Below, piece after piece: positions 34,986-45,990 of a DNA stretch of 64,000 nucleotides. The notes beneath the pieces are model-generated. The model saw nothing but the letters and a program-made list of their open reading frames with translations, made no database searches and was not told the DNA's origin. The first letter of the stretch is position 1; the number at the start of each line of letters is the position of its first letter. The stretch is from Ophiosphaerella korrae. Its lineage: Eukaryota; Ascomycota; Dothideomycetes; Pleosporales; Phaeosphaeriaceae. The DNA lies in assembly GCA_028456385.1 (NCBI GenBank), contig JALNQF010000015.1, positions 62,001 to 126,000 of the forward strand. Direction: 5' to 3'. Position numbers and translations under genes: made by a program.

Positions 34986-36449
34986 CAAGACGGGTTGAGC
35001 TAGTAAATAGGATGATTGTAGTGCTTGTGAGCGTACTGTGTAGGAATAATATGAAATAGAAGAGGTACCGTCTACCTCACGATGCACAAGCAACGTTAGA
35101 ACAACCTTCTGTGCCTGGATCAGTTATTCAAATGAAATGCATGCATGTTATGACAGCCCATGCTGCGTAATAAAATTTCTATTTGACGATAGATACTACC
35201 TACCTACCACCTAGTCTCGGCGAAAATAAAAATCGATAGACCGATAACAAACCTACCATTTCCAACACGTCCAGCCCCAGGGCTCTCCAAACATAGACAC
35301 GCACGCGCCGTAGTCGGGTTCCGCAGGCAGATCCCACACCGCGAGTAAAAAAAGCACTCACCGTTCAATCAAGTCACGACCAATAGCAACGAGTACGGCG
35401 TAAACACGTCCAAAGAAAAAAGGACCGGCGGTCAATAAGGAAATTGTCGGGCAAAGAAACTCACACGCGTTTGCGCCCCTCCCCTCTCCCCAATAGCTAG
35501 CGCATGAGGCGAAAGGAAAAAAAAAAAAAACTACGCCAACGCCACATCGGTGACGAGCAATATCATTGGCAAAGCTTACTGCGCTGCGTTGGCCGTGGCC
35601 GGGGGGCCTGAAAGCAGGGGGAATCACAAAAGCAGACCCTTAGCTCGTGCTGAGGCGCTTCTGTAGGCGCCGACTAACTGACTCGTGCATATGCGGTGCT
35701 GGCACAGAGATAGTGCTAGATGTGTGGGAAAGCGAGCAGGTTGCGCGGTGTGAGTGGGGTTTTTTTTTGTTGGCGTGTCTGTCTTTCGGGTAGGGCGGGT
35801 GGCTATGGGGCTTAGTGTAGGGACGTGAGGTTGTGTTGCTGCGCGGCAATTGGAGCCGCGGTGTTGTGAATGATCGGAGACTAATTTCCCTTCTCAGGGT
35901 CTCCAACGTACCCCTGAATCTGCGTGTTTTCTCATCTCTTGTTAGCTCCATCTTTGTGAATGGCCAGACACTCCACAGCAGGTATGCGGAGAAATGTAGT
36001 AACTCACAAGATGATTGGTCAGGTTTGATCGCCGGGTAACTCCCCACTGAATGTTAGTTCAGCATTCAATGTGTACATCAAGAATGAGATATTGGAGACA
36101 AAACACGAGAACAAAATGTAAGATGAAAACCATGTTAATTATCTTATCAAGTCGCTTGGAGAGAAACCTAGAACATGGGAATCCATAGACCACACACAAA
36201 ACCTCCATGGGGACAGTAGCCCTTTCGACCAAGCGTATTAGATATCTGTAATTGTACAATCGAAATGCTGCTGCGACGAGTTGCGCAAGGAGCGATAGAT
36301 GACCTTCGAACTCCCATCCCAATGCTGTACCGTATCATGATGTAGAGCCGAAGTCATTACCCGTGAGAACCCATTCCACCTGTTGACCACTCAGAATCCG
36401 ATGTACAAGGATGAACCTAATCCAACAGACCACTGAGACAAGTCGTTGC
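34986..36449. other. Intergenic, no supported gene
   Basis: About 1.46 kb between the CorA gene and the 3' end of the wall-protein gene. It has poly-A/T runs (for example 35518-35530 and 35761-35768). The minus-strand frames at 35640-36047 and 35358-35627 lack any domain or family-like composition. Confidence 0.5.
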
Positions 36450-37028
36450 TTACAAGAAAGCGGCAACGGCACCGACAATGGCAAGCATAGCAGCGCCAGT
36501 CTGGGCAGCAGCGCCGGTGAACTGGGGAACAACGGGCTTGGTGCTGCTGGGGGCAGCAGTGCCAGCTGGGTAGGTTGGGACGGTTGCGTTCTTGGATGGG
36601 TAAGGAACAACCGGGGCGGGGCTGCTGACAGCTGGGACAACTGGGACGGGAGCGCTGGGCTTTCCGGGAACGGGGGTAGGCTTGACTGGGACAGTGGTGG
36701 TGTATTCGCAGTCGTTGTCAATGAGGGTGGTGCTCTTGGTCACGGTGTAGGTCTTGGTGCCAACCGAGATGGTGGTTGGGCCATTGCAGACCGTGGTGAG
36801 ACCCTTGATGGTGGTGGTGGTGTAGCTGGGGGGAGCAGACACGGCGTATCCAGGAGCGGAGGAGACTGGGTAGGCTCCATAGGCTGGCTGGGAGGAGACG
36901 GGGTAGGCAGGAGCCTTGGAGGTCTCATAGCTGGGGGGAGCTACAGAGGTGGCGTTCTGAGCGGGATATCCATACGCATAGGCGTTGGCGGCGGCGGCAA
37001 GGCCAGCGATGACGGCGAAGGAACGCAT
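36450..37028 (-). CDS. GPI-anchored cell-wall protein, Pro/Ser/Thr-rich
   Basis: Single exon, 192 aa. Residues 1-17 are a signal peptide ('MRSFAVIAGLAAAANAYA'). A Tyr/Pro/Ser repeat-like region follows ('APAYPVSSQPAYGAYPVSS'), then a small core with two cysteines in 'TTVCNGPTTISVGTKTYTV' and 'NDCEYTTTVP', and a Pro/Val-rich stalk. The C-terminus has a small-residue cleavage site before a hydrophobic tail ('GAAMLAIVGAVAAFL'), the GPI-attachment pattern. The core resembles fungal wall proteins of the clock-controlled CCG-6 type, but this is a pattern match only. It is probably well expressed: a TATA-like element lies 139 nt upstream, and the codons are strongly C-ending. Role: structural or adhesive cell-surface component. 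Confidence 0.85.
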   Translation of the reverse strand: MRSFAVIAGLAAAANAYAYGYPAQNATSVAPPSYETSKAPAYPVSSQPAYGAYPVSSAPGYAVSAPPSYTTTTIKGLTTVCNGPTTISVGTKTYTVTKSTTLIDNDCEYTTTVPVKPTPVPGKPSAPVPVVPAVSSPAPVVPYPSKNATVPTYPAGTAAPSSTKPVVPQFTGAAAQTGAAMLAIVGAVAAFL

Positions 37029-37166
37029 GATGATTGTTGGGTTGATTATTAAATACGTTGGTATTAAGTAGTGGTGGAGTCGTGAAAACGAGTGAATGCG
37101 GTGAAGACCGGTGTATTAGTGAGTGTGTGGTGAGGAAGGTATTGAATGAGCGGAACTGGGAGAGTA

Positions 37167-37172
37167 CTTATA
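37167..37172 (-). promoter_or_regulatory. TATA-like element of the wall-protein gene
   Basis: TATAAG on the minus strand, 139 nt upstream of the ATG at 37028. Inferred from motif and position. Confidence 0.35.
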
Positions 37173-38787
37173 TGAACTCGACACGACTTGCGCGAGCCCA
37201 TTCTGTCAACAGGGGCAATTAGTGTGGCTGCTTTCACCGGCCAGCATGTTCCGAGCGTGGCTGGTCATGGCGTCCACGATAGATGCGCCTGGCGATAGTA
37301 CGGGAAAGGGGAGGTCGATAGCGCCGGGGGCCATCCATTGGCCTCTCGTTTCATTGATCGAGCTGGCAGCTGGTGTCGGAAAGGGGCAAGGCGCATGCGA
37401 GCGAAATGAGCAAGCCAATTTCCCCTGTCGAGGGGCCCATGCCACCTCAACAGTTCGCTTGTTGTTCTAGCTGTATCTAGTTTGAAATAAGTCCTTTTGT
37501 GCATGAATTATTCAAGGCTGCGATTTGCATAACACGTGTGCTCTGACGACGGTGAGGATGACAGCCGTCAACTGGCGAAACGTCGCTGTGCAACTATGGT
37601 TCTGGCAAACCCCTCGACTACCTTGTGCGTTGTCGCTGTTGATCAGCATCGTCAATCTAGAAATAGCATGTTCGCTGAGCTTCTAGAGGTCTTGGACTCT
37701 TGGTAGCTCTCGATGAGAACCTTGCAGAACTCCATTCGGAGATTCCTATGCTTGGGCCACTTGCGTGCATGATACCATTTGGAGAATCACCCCGCGCTGT
37801 AAGCAAAAATAGCCGCCTGTGCACAAGAGCAGGACCAACTTTGCCAGAGCTGCTGAACTTTGGAAATCACTTGTGGGGACTGAGGGACGGGTTCCTGCAT
37901 TGATGCTGCTTCTGGACCTTTGACTAAACTCTGAGTAAGTGGCCAACCGACGACAGCGCATCAAGCCCTCCATGTGCGGCAACACACTCGTAGCCGTGCG
38001 AATCAGCTAAAGGGCGGCAGAGCTTGAAGCTGAGATGAGTCAGGGCGGCTCCGGTGGCTTTCGGCTCATTTTTGGAACGATAGCAATCCTTTGATTTGGA
38101 GCCGCCAATCGAGTCTCGTGTGTACCGATAACTACACCCCCTTCGTACCAGGACAGGAGTTGAGTAATTTCGCATCGCGAGTTCGTCGGGATTCAGGAGA
38201 AATAGCATGAGCTCAGTGAGCGCCACTGTGGCCACGGCATATTGACGATGAGCCTGGCGTGTCTCTGGCGCGAGTTACTAGGACTGAGCGATGCCTGCAT
38301 AGGTAAATGTGGCGTAGTAAAAGCATTTCTTTGTCTGATAGTTTCACTCATTTGTATCTCTTGCAGCCAATGCTTCCATGTAGCATCTCCGGGTATGTGT
38401 AGAATTATTTCTGACCGCTCTGAAGAATGGCGCAAGCTTCAATCTCAAGCTGGTTGGAGATACCTACCCAGGTACCGAAGTGTTGCCGGAAGCGGAGGTG
38501 CTTCCTAGCACTCCAGCTACCGCCAGTGAGACCATCGCTCACCGACTATTCATCTTCAACGGCCTAGATATTCACCGACACCGCCTATTGAACTTTGGTT
38601 ATCAACTCAACTTTGTAAAGTGGGTAACGTTTTCAGCTTCGCTAAAAGAGATCTACCTCGGCATTCTTCTAAGAGCCTGAATCAGGAGAAACACACCTGT
38701 TGGTTCTTGCAACCAGCCACTAGAAACACTCATATGGGGCCCGCCTGTATACTGCTTGAAAATTCTCGGAAGACTGTTACTCTAGTC
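37173..38787. other. Intergenic upstream of the SET-domain gene
   Basis: About 1.6 kb without a supported gene. The frame of the SET gene is open back to 38530 but lacks a convincing ATG context there. Confidence 0.5.
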
Positions 38788-39402
38788 ATGCCCCCTTCGA
38801 GAAGACCAGCAGAAGTGCCAAAGGGATGGCCCTCGGACGTAATTTACCTGCATTCTTCTTTTTTCTCTAAAAAATTGAGCACAGAAGCCCTCAAGGGATT
38901 GGTATCCGTAAAATCAGATCTGTCGCCCGACATGCAGATCCGCAAAACGATCGGACCATTTTGCAATGTTAGAATTACGCCAATATCCAACACCTCCCAC
39001 CCCGCACATGGGCAGCACGCGCTATATGCTGCGCTGCATCTGCCTCCGGATTCTTTTATCCTGCCATACCTTGGTTTTGTGCATGATCAGACTGACACAG
39101 ATGAAAAATCTGACTATGACTTGTCTTTGGACAGGGAATTTGGTGTTGGTGTGGATGCATCAAAAATGGGCAACGAAGCCAGGTTTATCAACGATTATCG
39201 AGGAGTAGCCATGGCCCCCAATGCCGAGTTCCGCGATATCTTTGTCAGCGTGCCAAACGGCAAGATTGAGAAACGAGTGGGAGTATTCGTTTTGAGTGCT
39301 GGCAAAAGTGGAAAACGAACTAAAGGAATCAGCCGTGGTCAGGAAATTCTTGTCAGCTATGGCAAGGGTTTTTGGATGGAACGTCAGTCGACGTCAGAGT
39401 GA
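38788..39402 (+). CDS. Small SET-domain protein
   Basis: Reading frame of 204 aa from the ATG at 38788 ('MPPSRRPAEVPKGWP'); an in-frame ATG at 38734 is the alternative. The SET fold is indicated by an N-terminal strand region ('RKTIGPFCNVRITPI'), 'LPPDSFILPYLGFVHD', a middle 'YDLSLDREFGVGVDASKMGN', the cofactor-site segment 'EARFINDYRG' and the closing 'GQEILVSYGKGFW'. In canonical SET methyltransferases the segment reads RFxNHxC; here the His/Ser is replaced (NDY), and no pre- or post-SET cysteines are present. This fits the large fungal class of short SET proteins, whose targets are mostly unknown and may be non-histone. It could be complete or lack a 5' exon. Confidence 0.7.
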   Translation: MPPSRRPAEVPKGWPSDVIYLHSSFFSKKLSTEALKGLVSVKSDLSPDMQIRKTIGPFCNVRITPISNTSHPAHGQHALYAALHLPPDSFILPYLGFVHDQTDTDEKSDYDLSLDREFGVGVDASKMGNEARFINDYRGVAMAPNAEFRDIFVSVPNGKIEKRVGVFVLSAGKSGKRTKGISRGQEILVSYGKGFWMERQSTSE

Positions 39403-40996
39403 GCGAACACTTGAATACCTGAAACATTCAGGACTGGTTGATCGCTTCTAATCACCTAATTATGGGTTGTCGAACAGGCAATGTGAAGTACGCTCAAGTA
39501 TCTACAAATGAATTCCTCCACACATGCTCGAAGGTACTGGGAAATGGTGACTCTTTTGTGGCCTGGCGCAAAAACTCACCCTCACGCATTATAGCCAGTT
39601 ATGCCGTTCCCCAATATGAACGAACGAACCCTGCCCCGGGGGTTTATGATTCTACAATCAATTTCTTATGCAAAGTCGAAGCCTGTGATGGGAGTCCAAG
39701 AGCGCGTGCTTCACATGGCCTGAGCTTGCATCATGCCCTACGCAGGCTACGAGGGATATTGTCCTTGTTCTAGAAGGCCAGGGGTGGTGATTCAGATCCA
39801 CAGGGCCGACGATCCCTCTATAAAACGGCTTGTCACTGTTAGGCTTACGCGTCTCACACCACATCACAATCGAATACCAGCACCAACCCACGTGGCATAA
39901 AGCCACGCACCCAAGTGTGGAAAGCGCTTTTCATGATCCCATTAAAGCTGAGCCTCTGATCCACCAGTCTACCGATCCGAAACAAGGACGATGCAGTTAA
40001 AACCCAATTGCAGCTCCCCTCATTAGCCATATTGAGTCAATCGTATGGCAATCAAAGCAAAGAACTTGGTCATAGTCTGCACGGAGCCAAATGACGTTGG
40101 TGTATCAGACCTCGGGAGCCAACAGCTGTGGCAGAGATCTCAACTGTGGCACTGCGCCAAAGGCTTGTGGACGTCATTTTTTTTGTTCATACCCGGCAGT
40201 TTCACATTTTCATCTAATTTGACAGAGAAGAGAGCGTATGTAATACGAAAGGCTACACGGAGACCTGTTGAGGATGCTTCAGTGCCTGCAGGTACGTTGG
40301 CCCGTCCAAAACTTTTGGGGCCAAATGATATTACGCAAAACTGATTTCAGATCGCGATGCTGTCTCTGATGCCTGTCAGTGAGCAGCCTATTACTAGTGA
40401 CGTTATGTGGGTTGGCCAGTCTCAAACGCCACACTTCCAAGGTTGGACCAACAAGGGTGAGATTTACATCCAATCAACTGCAATAGATGTTGGATCCCTG
40501 AGCACTTCAACAAGATCACAAGTTAAACCATCCTCACACGCTCCTCCATGATGTCCAAGCACCAAGACCGTGTTCGGCTTCAGCCGCGCCTCCCTTGCAG
40601 AGCCTTACACTTTCCACGTCATGGCATTCTCAGCCGGGAGCATGGAGAAGTTTGGGTGTATGGGTAATTTAAGTAACAAGGGCTTGCACTGTGAAGAGCC
40701 CCATTCGGTCATTCACGGACGTCTGTCATCATACCGAGCCAAATTCACATGCTTGCGCGTTCCCATAAAACTATCACCTCACGCAACCTGTTCATTCTCC
40801 CAATCGCCCAGTTCAACGGAACGCTGCTAGGTCCCTCTCCCTCCGGGAAGCTAACGCCGTTAAGCCACTTGCGGTTCCTCTTATATAGAACTCCCCCGCT
40901 CCACCTAAAGCGTCGAACATCCAAGTCTCAAGATCCCTCCACCGGCCCTCCCTCGTTTTCACAGTAGCTTGTATACCCTTTATTCAACCACACACT
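39403..40996. other. Intergenic, no supported gene
   Basis: About 1.6 kb with only short frames (at most 111 codons) on either strand, none with domains. A TATATA element at 40883-40888 belongs to the next gene. Confidence 0.55.
40883..40888 (+). promoter_or_regulatory. TATA-box-like element
   Basis: TATATA in a 'cttatataga' context, about 110 nt upstream of the ATG at 40997. Inferred from motif and spacing. Confidence 0.4.
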
Positions 40997-41569
40997 ATGG
41001 CGTCTTTCTCGAGACCACCCTTGAGCAGAGTAAGTCTACTCCTACTGTTTCTACGGCCATTCGAATCTAACAGCACTATCTAGAACGAGTCTATGCAGAA
41101 GTATCTACTGCTGTCAGCTCAAAAAGAAGCGCTACAACGTCGGATATCCCTTGAAATACCTTTCGCCGCACCAATGGATGCATCATCACCGGAATTTCAA
41201 TCGTTATCATCGTCGCCCAACTGTTATCCAAGCTACACATCACCATATCCTACAACCGCCGACCCCCTCCCTACTACCAAGTCCGATACGGCCCGTCGAA
41301 TGAGCATCGAGATCATACCTACACAAGAATCACACAAGCTTGCCCAAATTAACCACCAAATTGTAGCCACCTTGACTGAGTTACTCAACACTGATTCTGT
41401 GCGACATGATGAAAAGAGTCGTGCCTGGATACAAGAACGATTAATGGAGGCTGAACATCAAATTCGCCGACAGCGACGTCGACACTCTTCAAACTCTGAG
41501 CGTCACTTCGCTTCAGCGATTGCGCATCACCTTGAATTCGACATTAACAGTTCCAAAACTTGGGACTGA
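40997..41569 (+). CDS. Unknown 172-aa protein with RRxS motifs
   Basis: join(40997..41029,41084..41569). The 54-bp intron (GTAAGT..TCTAG, with a CTAACAG branch region) links 'MASFSRPPLSR' to 'NESMQKYLLLSAQKEALQRR'. I do not recognise the family. The protein has no signal peptide or membrane segment. It has a Ser/Pro/Tyr-rich disordered middle and a helical C-terminal half ('LAQINHQIVATLTELLN ... SRAWIQERLMEAEHQIRRQRR'). The same short motif occurs twice, 'RRISLEIPF' and 'RRMSIEIIP', and a third basic-Ser site is 'RRRHSS'. These fit the RRxS consensus for protein kinase A; regulation by phosphorylation is inference. Splice signals plus a TATA box upstream support a real gene. Confidence 0.65.
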
Positions 41570-42911
41570 TTTCGCTCTTTAGTCTCCGGTGCTAAGCAGC
41601 ATGGCGGCATACGTTTACGGCAGTCATGAATGGGCTCGGCGTTTGGTTGAAAATGGCGTAAAGGGCCTCGTAATGCTAAGTGGCCAAAGAAGAAAAGATA
41701 CCCAATATGTAACATCAAATTTGAACCAGACGCGGCCTAGATTATCATATATCAACGTAGTTTTACCTGATTAGAGCAGTGAAGAGCACAGTGTCATTTC
41801 TAGCTGTGCTACTATGTAGAACCCTTTCATGTGCGTGAATACCGGTATCTTGTGCATGATTGCCAAGCAATCTCCGGCCTTACTACTCGTATCAGCTGTG
41901 CTTTGTTATCGTTTGGAATACGGGGCTCGATGAAATTTGTGGTGCCTTCATAGTGGCTCCACCCAATATTTGTTCATCCACCATCCCTGCAAACCCACAA
42001 ATATTATCATGATACAAGCTGATGGAAATTTTACTGTAAATCGTGAATAAAGGCGGTTGTGGACGCTCGACGATTGCGTGACTGAGTCTGACGTCACTCA
42101 TGCCGTTGTATCCCCATATCCATAGCCCCTCTTCTTCAAAGGCCTAACACATGCCCAAGATACTTCCAAGGCTGATTACAAGAAACCTCATTTTCCCAAC
42201 ACATTAACGGCTATCGAAACAGAGGGCGTCAATCACTGCAGGAGTACTTTAGCGTTGCTAGCCATCCCAAACAAGCATTGGGGATGCGCTGAACGCGGCA
42301 CAAGATCAGCACACAACCCCTCATTTAGTCAAAGCTGATAGGTAGTGAACCACGTAACAGCAGTACTACAATGGTAGGAGCCAGGTGCTGGGTATTTGAA
42401 TGCAAGGGTTGTGCGAGGAACATTTTTTGCGCTTCATGATAATGGCATCTTCAAAATGTATGTCGGCACCAATTATGCGCTTCAAGAAAAAAAGGGCATT
42501 AAATTAATGATGACCCAGCGCAGGTTCTCCATATTTTTTGCATCATTGCCGAGCTTGGTAAACGGCAGCAGGAGCTCAGTTGGAGTTGCCGCGATACATT
42601 CTTATAACCTTCTCCTCCTTGCACCATTACCCCGCATTCTAGAACGTGTTCTCAGGAGTCTACAGGCGCCACCCAATATGGCGCTGCACGGACCGAGGCA
42701 CGACCAGGGAGTACCGGTAGGAGATAGTATAACGTGATCGGAATGCGTGTAGTTTTTCGTCCTGGATTGATATGGAACGTTTCCGAGATCGGTTCCGAGC
42801 GCGGAATACCACCTACCCCGCGTGAACGAGATGCGTATCTCAAGAGAGCTCAAGTTGGCATCAATCTTGACTCCTAGACACACAGAGAGCTCCTCATTGT
42901 AGTCATTGGCC
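41570..42911. other. Intergenic, no supported gene
   Basis: About 1.3 kb. The frames at 42396-42737 (+) and 42602-42925 (-) overlap each other and have no domain. The interval contains the SDR promoter; nothing else seen. Confidence 0.5.
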
Positions 42912-43723
42912 ATGGCAGCAACCAAAGTAGTTCTGATAACAGCCAGCTCAGCTGGTCTCGGTGCTCAAATCGCTCGTGCTTTTGCTCCAGACTTTAGAGT
43001 AGTGCGTACGAGTCCATTCTCATTGCCAAAGACCGAATAAATAACATAGCCCAGGTCATCAACTACTCATCCAATTCGGAGCGCGCGCAATCTCTAGTCA
43101 AAGAGCTCGGTTCCATTCAGGGCAGCTCTTCTTCGTCCAACCCACGCTTCCACCTAGTCCAAGCAGACATGTCCTCGAAAACGTCGGTACAAAATCTTGT
43201 AAAAGAGACCCTCAATACTATGGGCCGACTAGACGTTGTCGTATCGAACGCTGGCTGGACGCGAATGACCACATTCACGGATATTGAGCAGCAAGTCAAT
43301 GACGAAGATTGGGATAAGTGTTTCACAATGAATGTAAAAACACATTTGTGGCTCGCATACGCAGCCAAAGATGCTTTGAAAGATGCCGAAGGCACTTTCA
43401 TCAGTACGGCAAGTGTAGCCGGTGTGAAGCCATCTGGGTCAAGTGTGCCTTATGCCGTTACTAAGGCAGCTCAAATACATCTTGCAAAGAGTTTGGCGGT
43501 CATATTGGCACCGCATATCAGAGTAAACAGTATTAGTCCAGGTATGCTATTGACCGAGTGGGGCCTCAAGTTCCCAGAAACAAAGAGGAATGCCGCCATC
43601 AATAATACCAAATTAAAAAGGCTGGCGACTGTGGAAGACGTGGCAGACCAGGTGCGGATTTTAGCTTTGAGTAAGAGCATTACAGGCCAAAATATCTGTA
43701 TTGATGGTGGATCATCGGTATAA
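42912..43723 (+). CDS. Short-chain dehydrogenase/reductase (classical SDR)
   Basis: join(42912..43001,43055..43723), 252 aa. The 53-bp intron (GTGCGT..CCCAG) joins 'APDFRV' to 'VINYSSNSE'. The Rossmann nucleotide-binding motif is the variant 'TASSAGLGA' (first Gly of TGxxxGxG replaced by Ala). Asp in 'QADMSS', 'NAG' in 'VVVSNAGW', the catalytic Ser in 'STASVAG', and the Tyr/Lys pair in 'YAVTK' are all present, followed by 'SISPGMLLTEW' and the C-terminal 'ICIDGGSSV'. The basic/polar 'NYSSNSER' after beta-2 favours NADP(H). Length is typical of a classical SDR. The substrate is unknown. It converges on the nitroalkane oxidase gene with about 560 bp between stops; a shared pathway is possible but unproven. 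Confidence 0.85.
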
Positions 43724-44281
43724 GTAGAGTCATATTCCTCTCTAGTTCGCACTCAAACCACTATTGATGGTCACAAACAATACTTCAATGAATAAATATA
43801 AGGCAGCTTCTAACATTAAGTATAATGGGGGCCATAAGAACATTAATTCCGTCGCACCTCTACTTAAACATAACTATTTTAAAATCAGTATAGACATGTG
43901 CTAACACTGCTCGTCATGAATCCCTGTTCGAAGTTAGATTCACTCACTGATAATTATATGAAAGTTTCAACTACACCGGAGAAGAGCCACCCGGGATATC
44001 GTCGCTCAAATACTGTATCGAGCGCTAGCAAATTGAGTGCAATTCCCTGACTACAATCATACGTCGAGTGTCTGAACTCGGCGATTAGATAAATCAGTTT
44101 AGAACAATCGAGAGCCTAGCAGAGTGTTGATTAAGAAGGGGTGTATAGATAGAAGTCATCTATACGGTGATGTGGACAGCCGCTGGAGATAGTGCGTAAC
44201 TGGTGAGGATTCGCTGCAAGGGATTACAGCATTAAAATATTGGTCAATTTAGTATAGATATGGCGACTCTGTATGATATGC
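43724..44281. other. Convergent 3' flank, AT-rich
   Basis: About 0.56 kb between the SDR and nitroalkane oxidase stops. AT-rich; no gene seen. Confidence 0.6.
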
Positions 44282-45686
44282 TTAGGTGTATGTTGCTGCC
44301 CAAGGCTCGTAGTCGCTACGCTGTAAGATGCGTTCGAGCTGCCGCCTCCTGACGCCAACATTCCCACCATCAAATAAGGGAAGGCATGCGGCATCCTCCA
44401 ACAGCTTAGTAAAAGGCATATCGGTTAAGTAAGACTTCCTATCCGGTTGTTCAGTCAGCCTGTCTGCTCACCCGACATTGCAAATCCAGAGAGTGAAACT
44501 CACATTCCCACAACGCCCATGCACTTCTCTACAACACCAACAACCCGCTCACTACACCATATCTTCGCTGCGAGCGATATCTCCAGTCGCTGTTCCCAGC
44601 TGATACCATCATCTTTGCTCTCAAGCACACTTGCAGCCTTCCATGTCAAAGACCTTGCAGCTTCGATCGTCATTTTGACATCGATCAAACGATCGGCTAC
44701 ACTTTGATGCTGAATGATTAGGTCTGTACCGCCTCGGCTGTCAGATTTGCAGAAATCTAGAGCCGCTTCGAAAGCATGTCGCATCACGCCAACGCACATG
44801 GCCCCTACAAGCGTGGCGCTCAGGCCAAATGTACGTTCAACAACTTGGGCACCTTGCCCTGGGGGAGCTAAAAGAGCTGTATGTGGAACGCGGAGGTTGG
44901 TGAAGCGACTGTGCGGACCATTTACAGACTTGTGACCACCAAGTTCCGGATCCGATAGGATCTGATAGGCGGAAGAGTCATTATTGGCAATGACTTCTCG
45001 TGTGATGAGGAGTATAAGAATGTTCGATGCTGGGTCAGACTCTGGGTGCTGAGGCTCATCGGGCTTGCCTTCGCGGCAAACGACACACTGTAGGGCCGCA
45101 CCACGTTGGTCCCAACCACCGGAATTGGTAGTCCAAAACTAGCTCTTTGTTAGGAGAAGTGTTTTACTATGCGTGTTTGTTTTACCTTCTCGCCATTGAC
45201 AACCCATTCATCGCCATCTCTGTATGCGGTAGTTTGTAGTCCCGGGGATTCCTTCTCGAGCCAATTAGCAGTCCCACGCGGCTCACTGTGGGCGAAACTA
45301 GCAAGCATTTCACCATCCTGTGTGAGGAATGGCGCGAGGAACTTATCATGTTGCTCCTTGCTGCCAGCCAAAATAAGCGGTGTCAGCCCTAGACCTGTCC
45401 CCAATATATTGATCGCAGTGCTGGGTTCGACAGCATGAAGTTCTTCGACTACAATGGTTGCATCAATGAGACCAGTCGAGGTACCGCCCAGTGGAATTGG
45501 AATCTGAGCTTTGATCAGTCCAGATTTCACTGCGGTTTGGTATATTGGAAGTGTGGATTGGAAGCGCTCGGTTTGGGAAGAGAGATTAGAATAAAGGCTT
45601 GGTGCGGTCGAGAGGACGTTTTGAGCAAAGGCTCGGGCATTTGCACGGAGCTCCTTCTGCTCAGATGAGAGAGTGAAGTCTACCAT
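44282..45686 (-). CDS. Nitroalkane oxidase (acyl-CoA dehydrogenase superfamily, FAD)
   Basis: Complement of join(44282..44438,44504..45138,45186..45686), 430 aa. Introns are 65 bp (GTGAGT..ATAG) and 47 bp (GTAAAA..CTAG). The enzyme oxidises neutral nitroalkanes to aldehydes or ketones, releasing nitrite and H2O2. The fold is that of acyl-CoA dehydrogenases ('IVVEELHAVEPSTAINI', 'HSEPRGTANW', 'WVVNGEKFWTTNSGGWD'). At the catalytic position, where acyl-CoA dehydrogenases have Glu in YEGT, this protein has Asp402 in 'LFDGGNVGVRRRQ', with Arg409 after it. The well-studied Fusarium oxysporum nitroalkane oxidase uses Asp402 and Arg409. The ends, 'MVDFTLS' and 'DYEPWAATY', also fit that enzyme as I remember it. 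An unrelated acyl-CoA dehydrogenase-like activity cannot be fully excluded. Confidence 0.85.
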
Positions 45687-45990
45687 GGTTGTTTTTCGTT
45701 ATCAGGGCAATTGCCTAAAGTTTGCGGTTAACAGAGCTCTGAAGTGGGCTGCTCATATAACTATATTGGTTCCGATCTGCAGTCAGCATGCTGTGGGGTT
45801 TAGAGCAGTTAGCAGCACCAAGCCTGCCACGTAGCCGTATTTAGTACTGTGCATGAACAACCAACTAAAAATCTTGAATAAACATATTTCCGTATTGGGT
45901 GCTATAAAGCTCTAAATCATGGGGTATCTTGATGTGCGCCTTCTAATGTGGACTCTTATCATGCCGTCTGCGACATGATATGTGCAGTAT
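45687..45990. other. Nitroalkane oxidase upstream / SPC34 3' flank
   Basis: About 0.3 kb with no gene. It must hold the nitroalkane oxidase promoter. Confidence 0.6.

Noticed and set aside
35640..36047. 135-codon minus-strand frame
   Set aside because: Basic and Ser/His/Pro-rich C-terminal half from low-complexity DNA; no family features.
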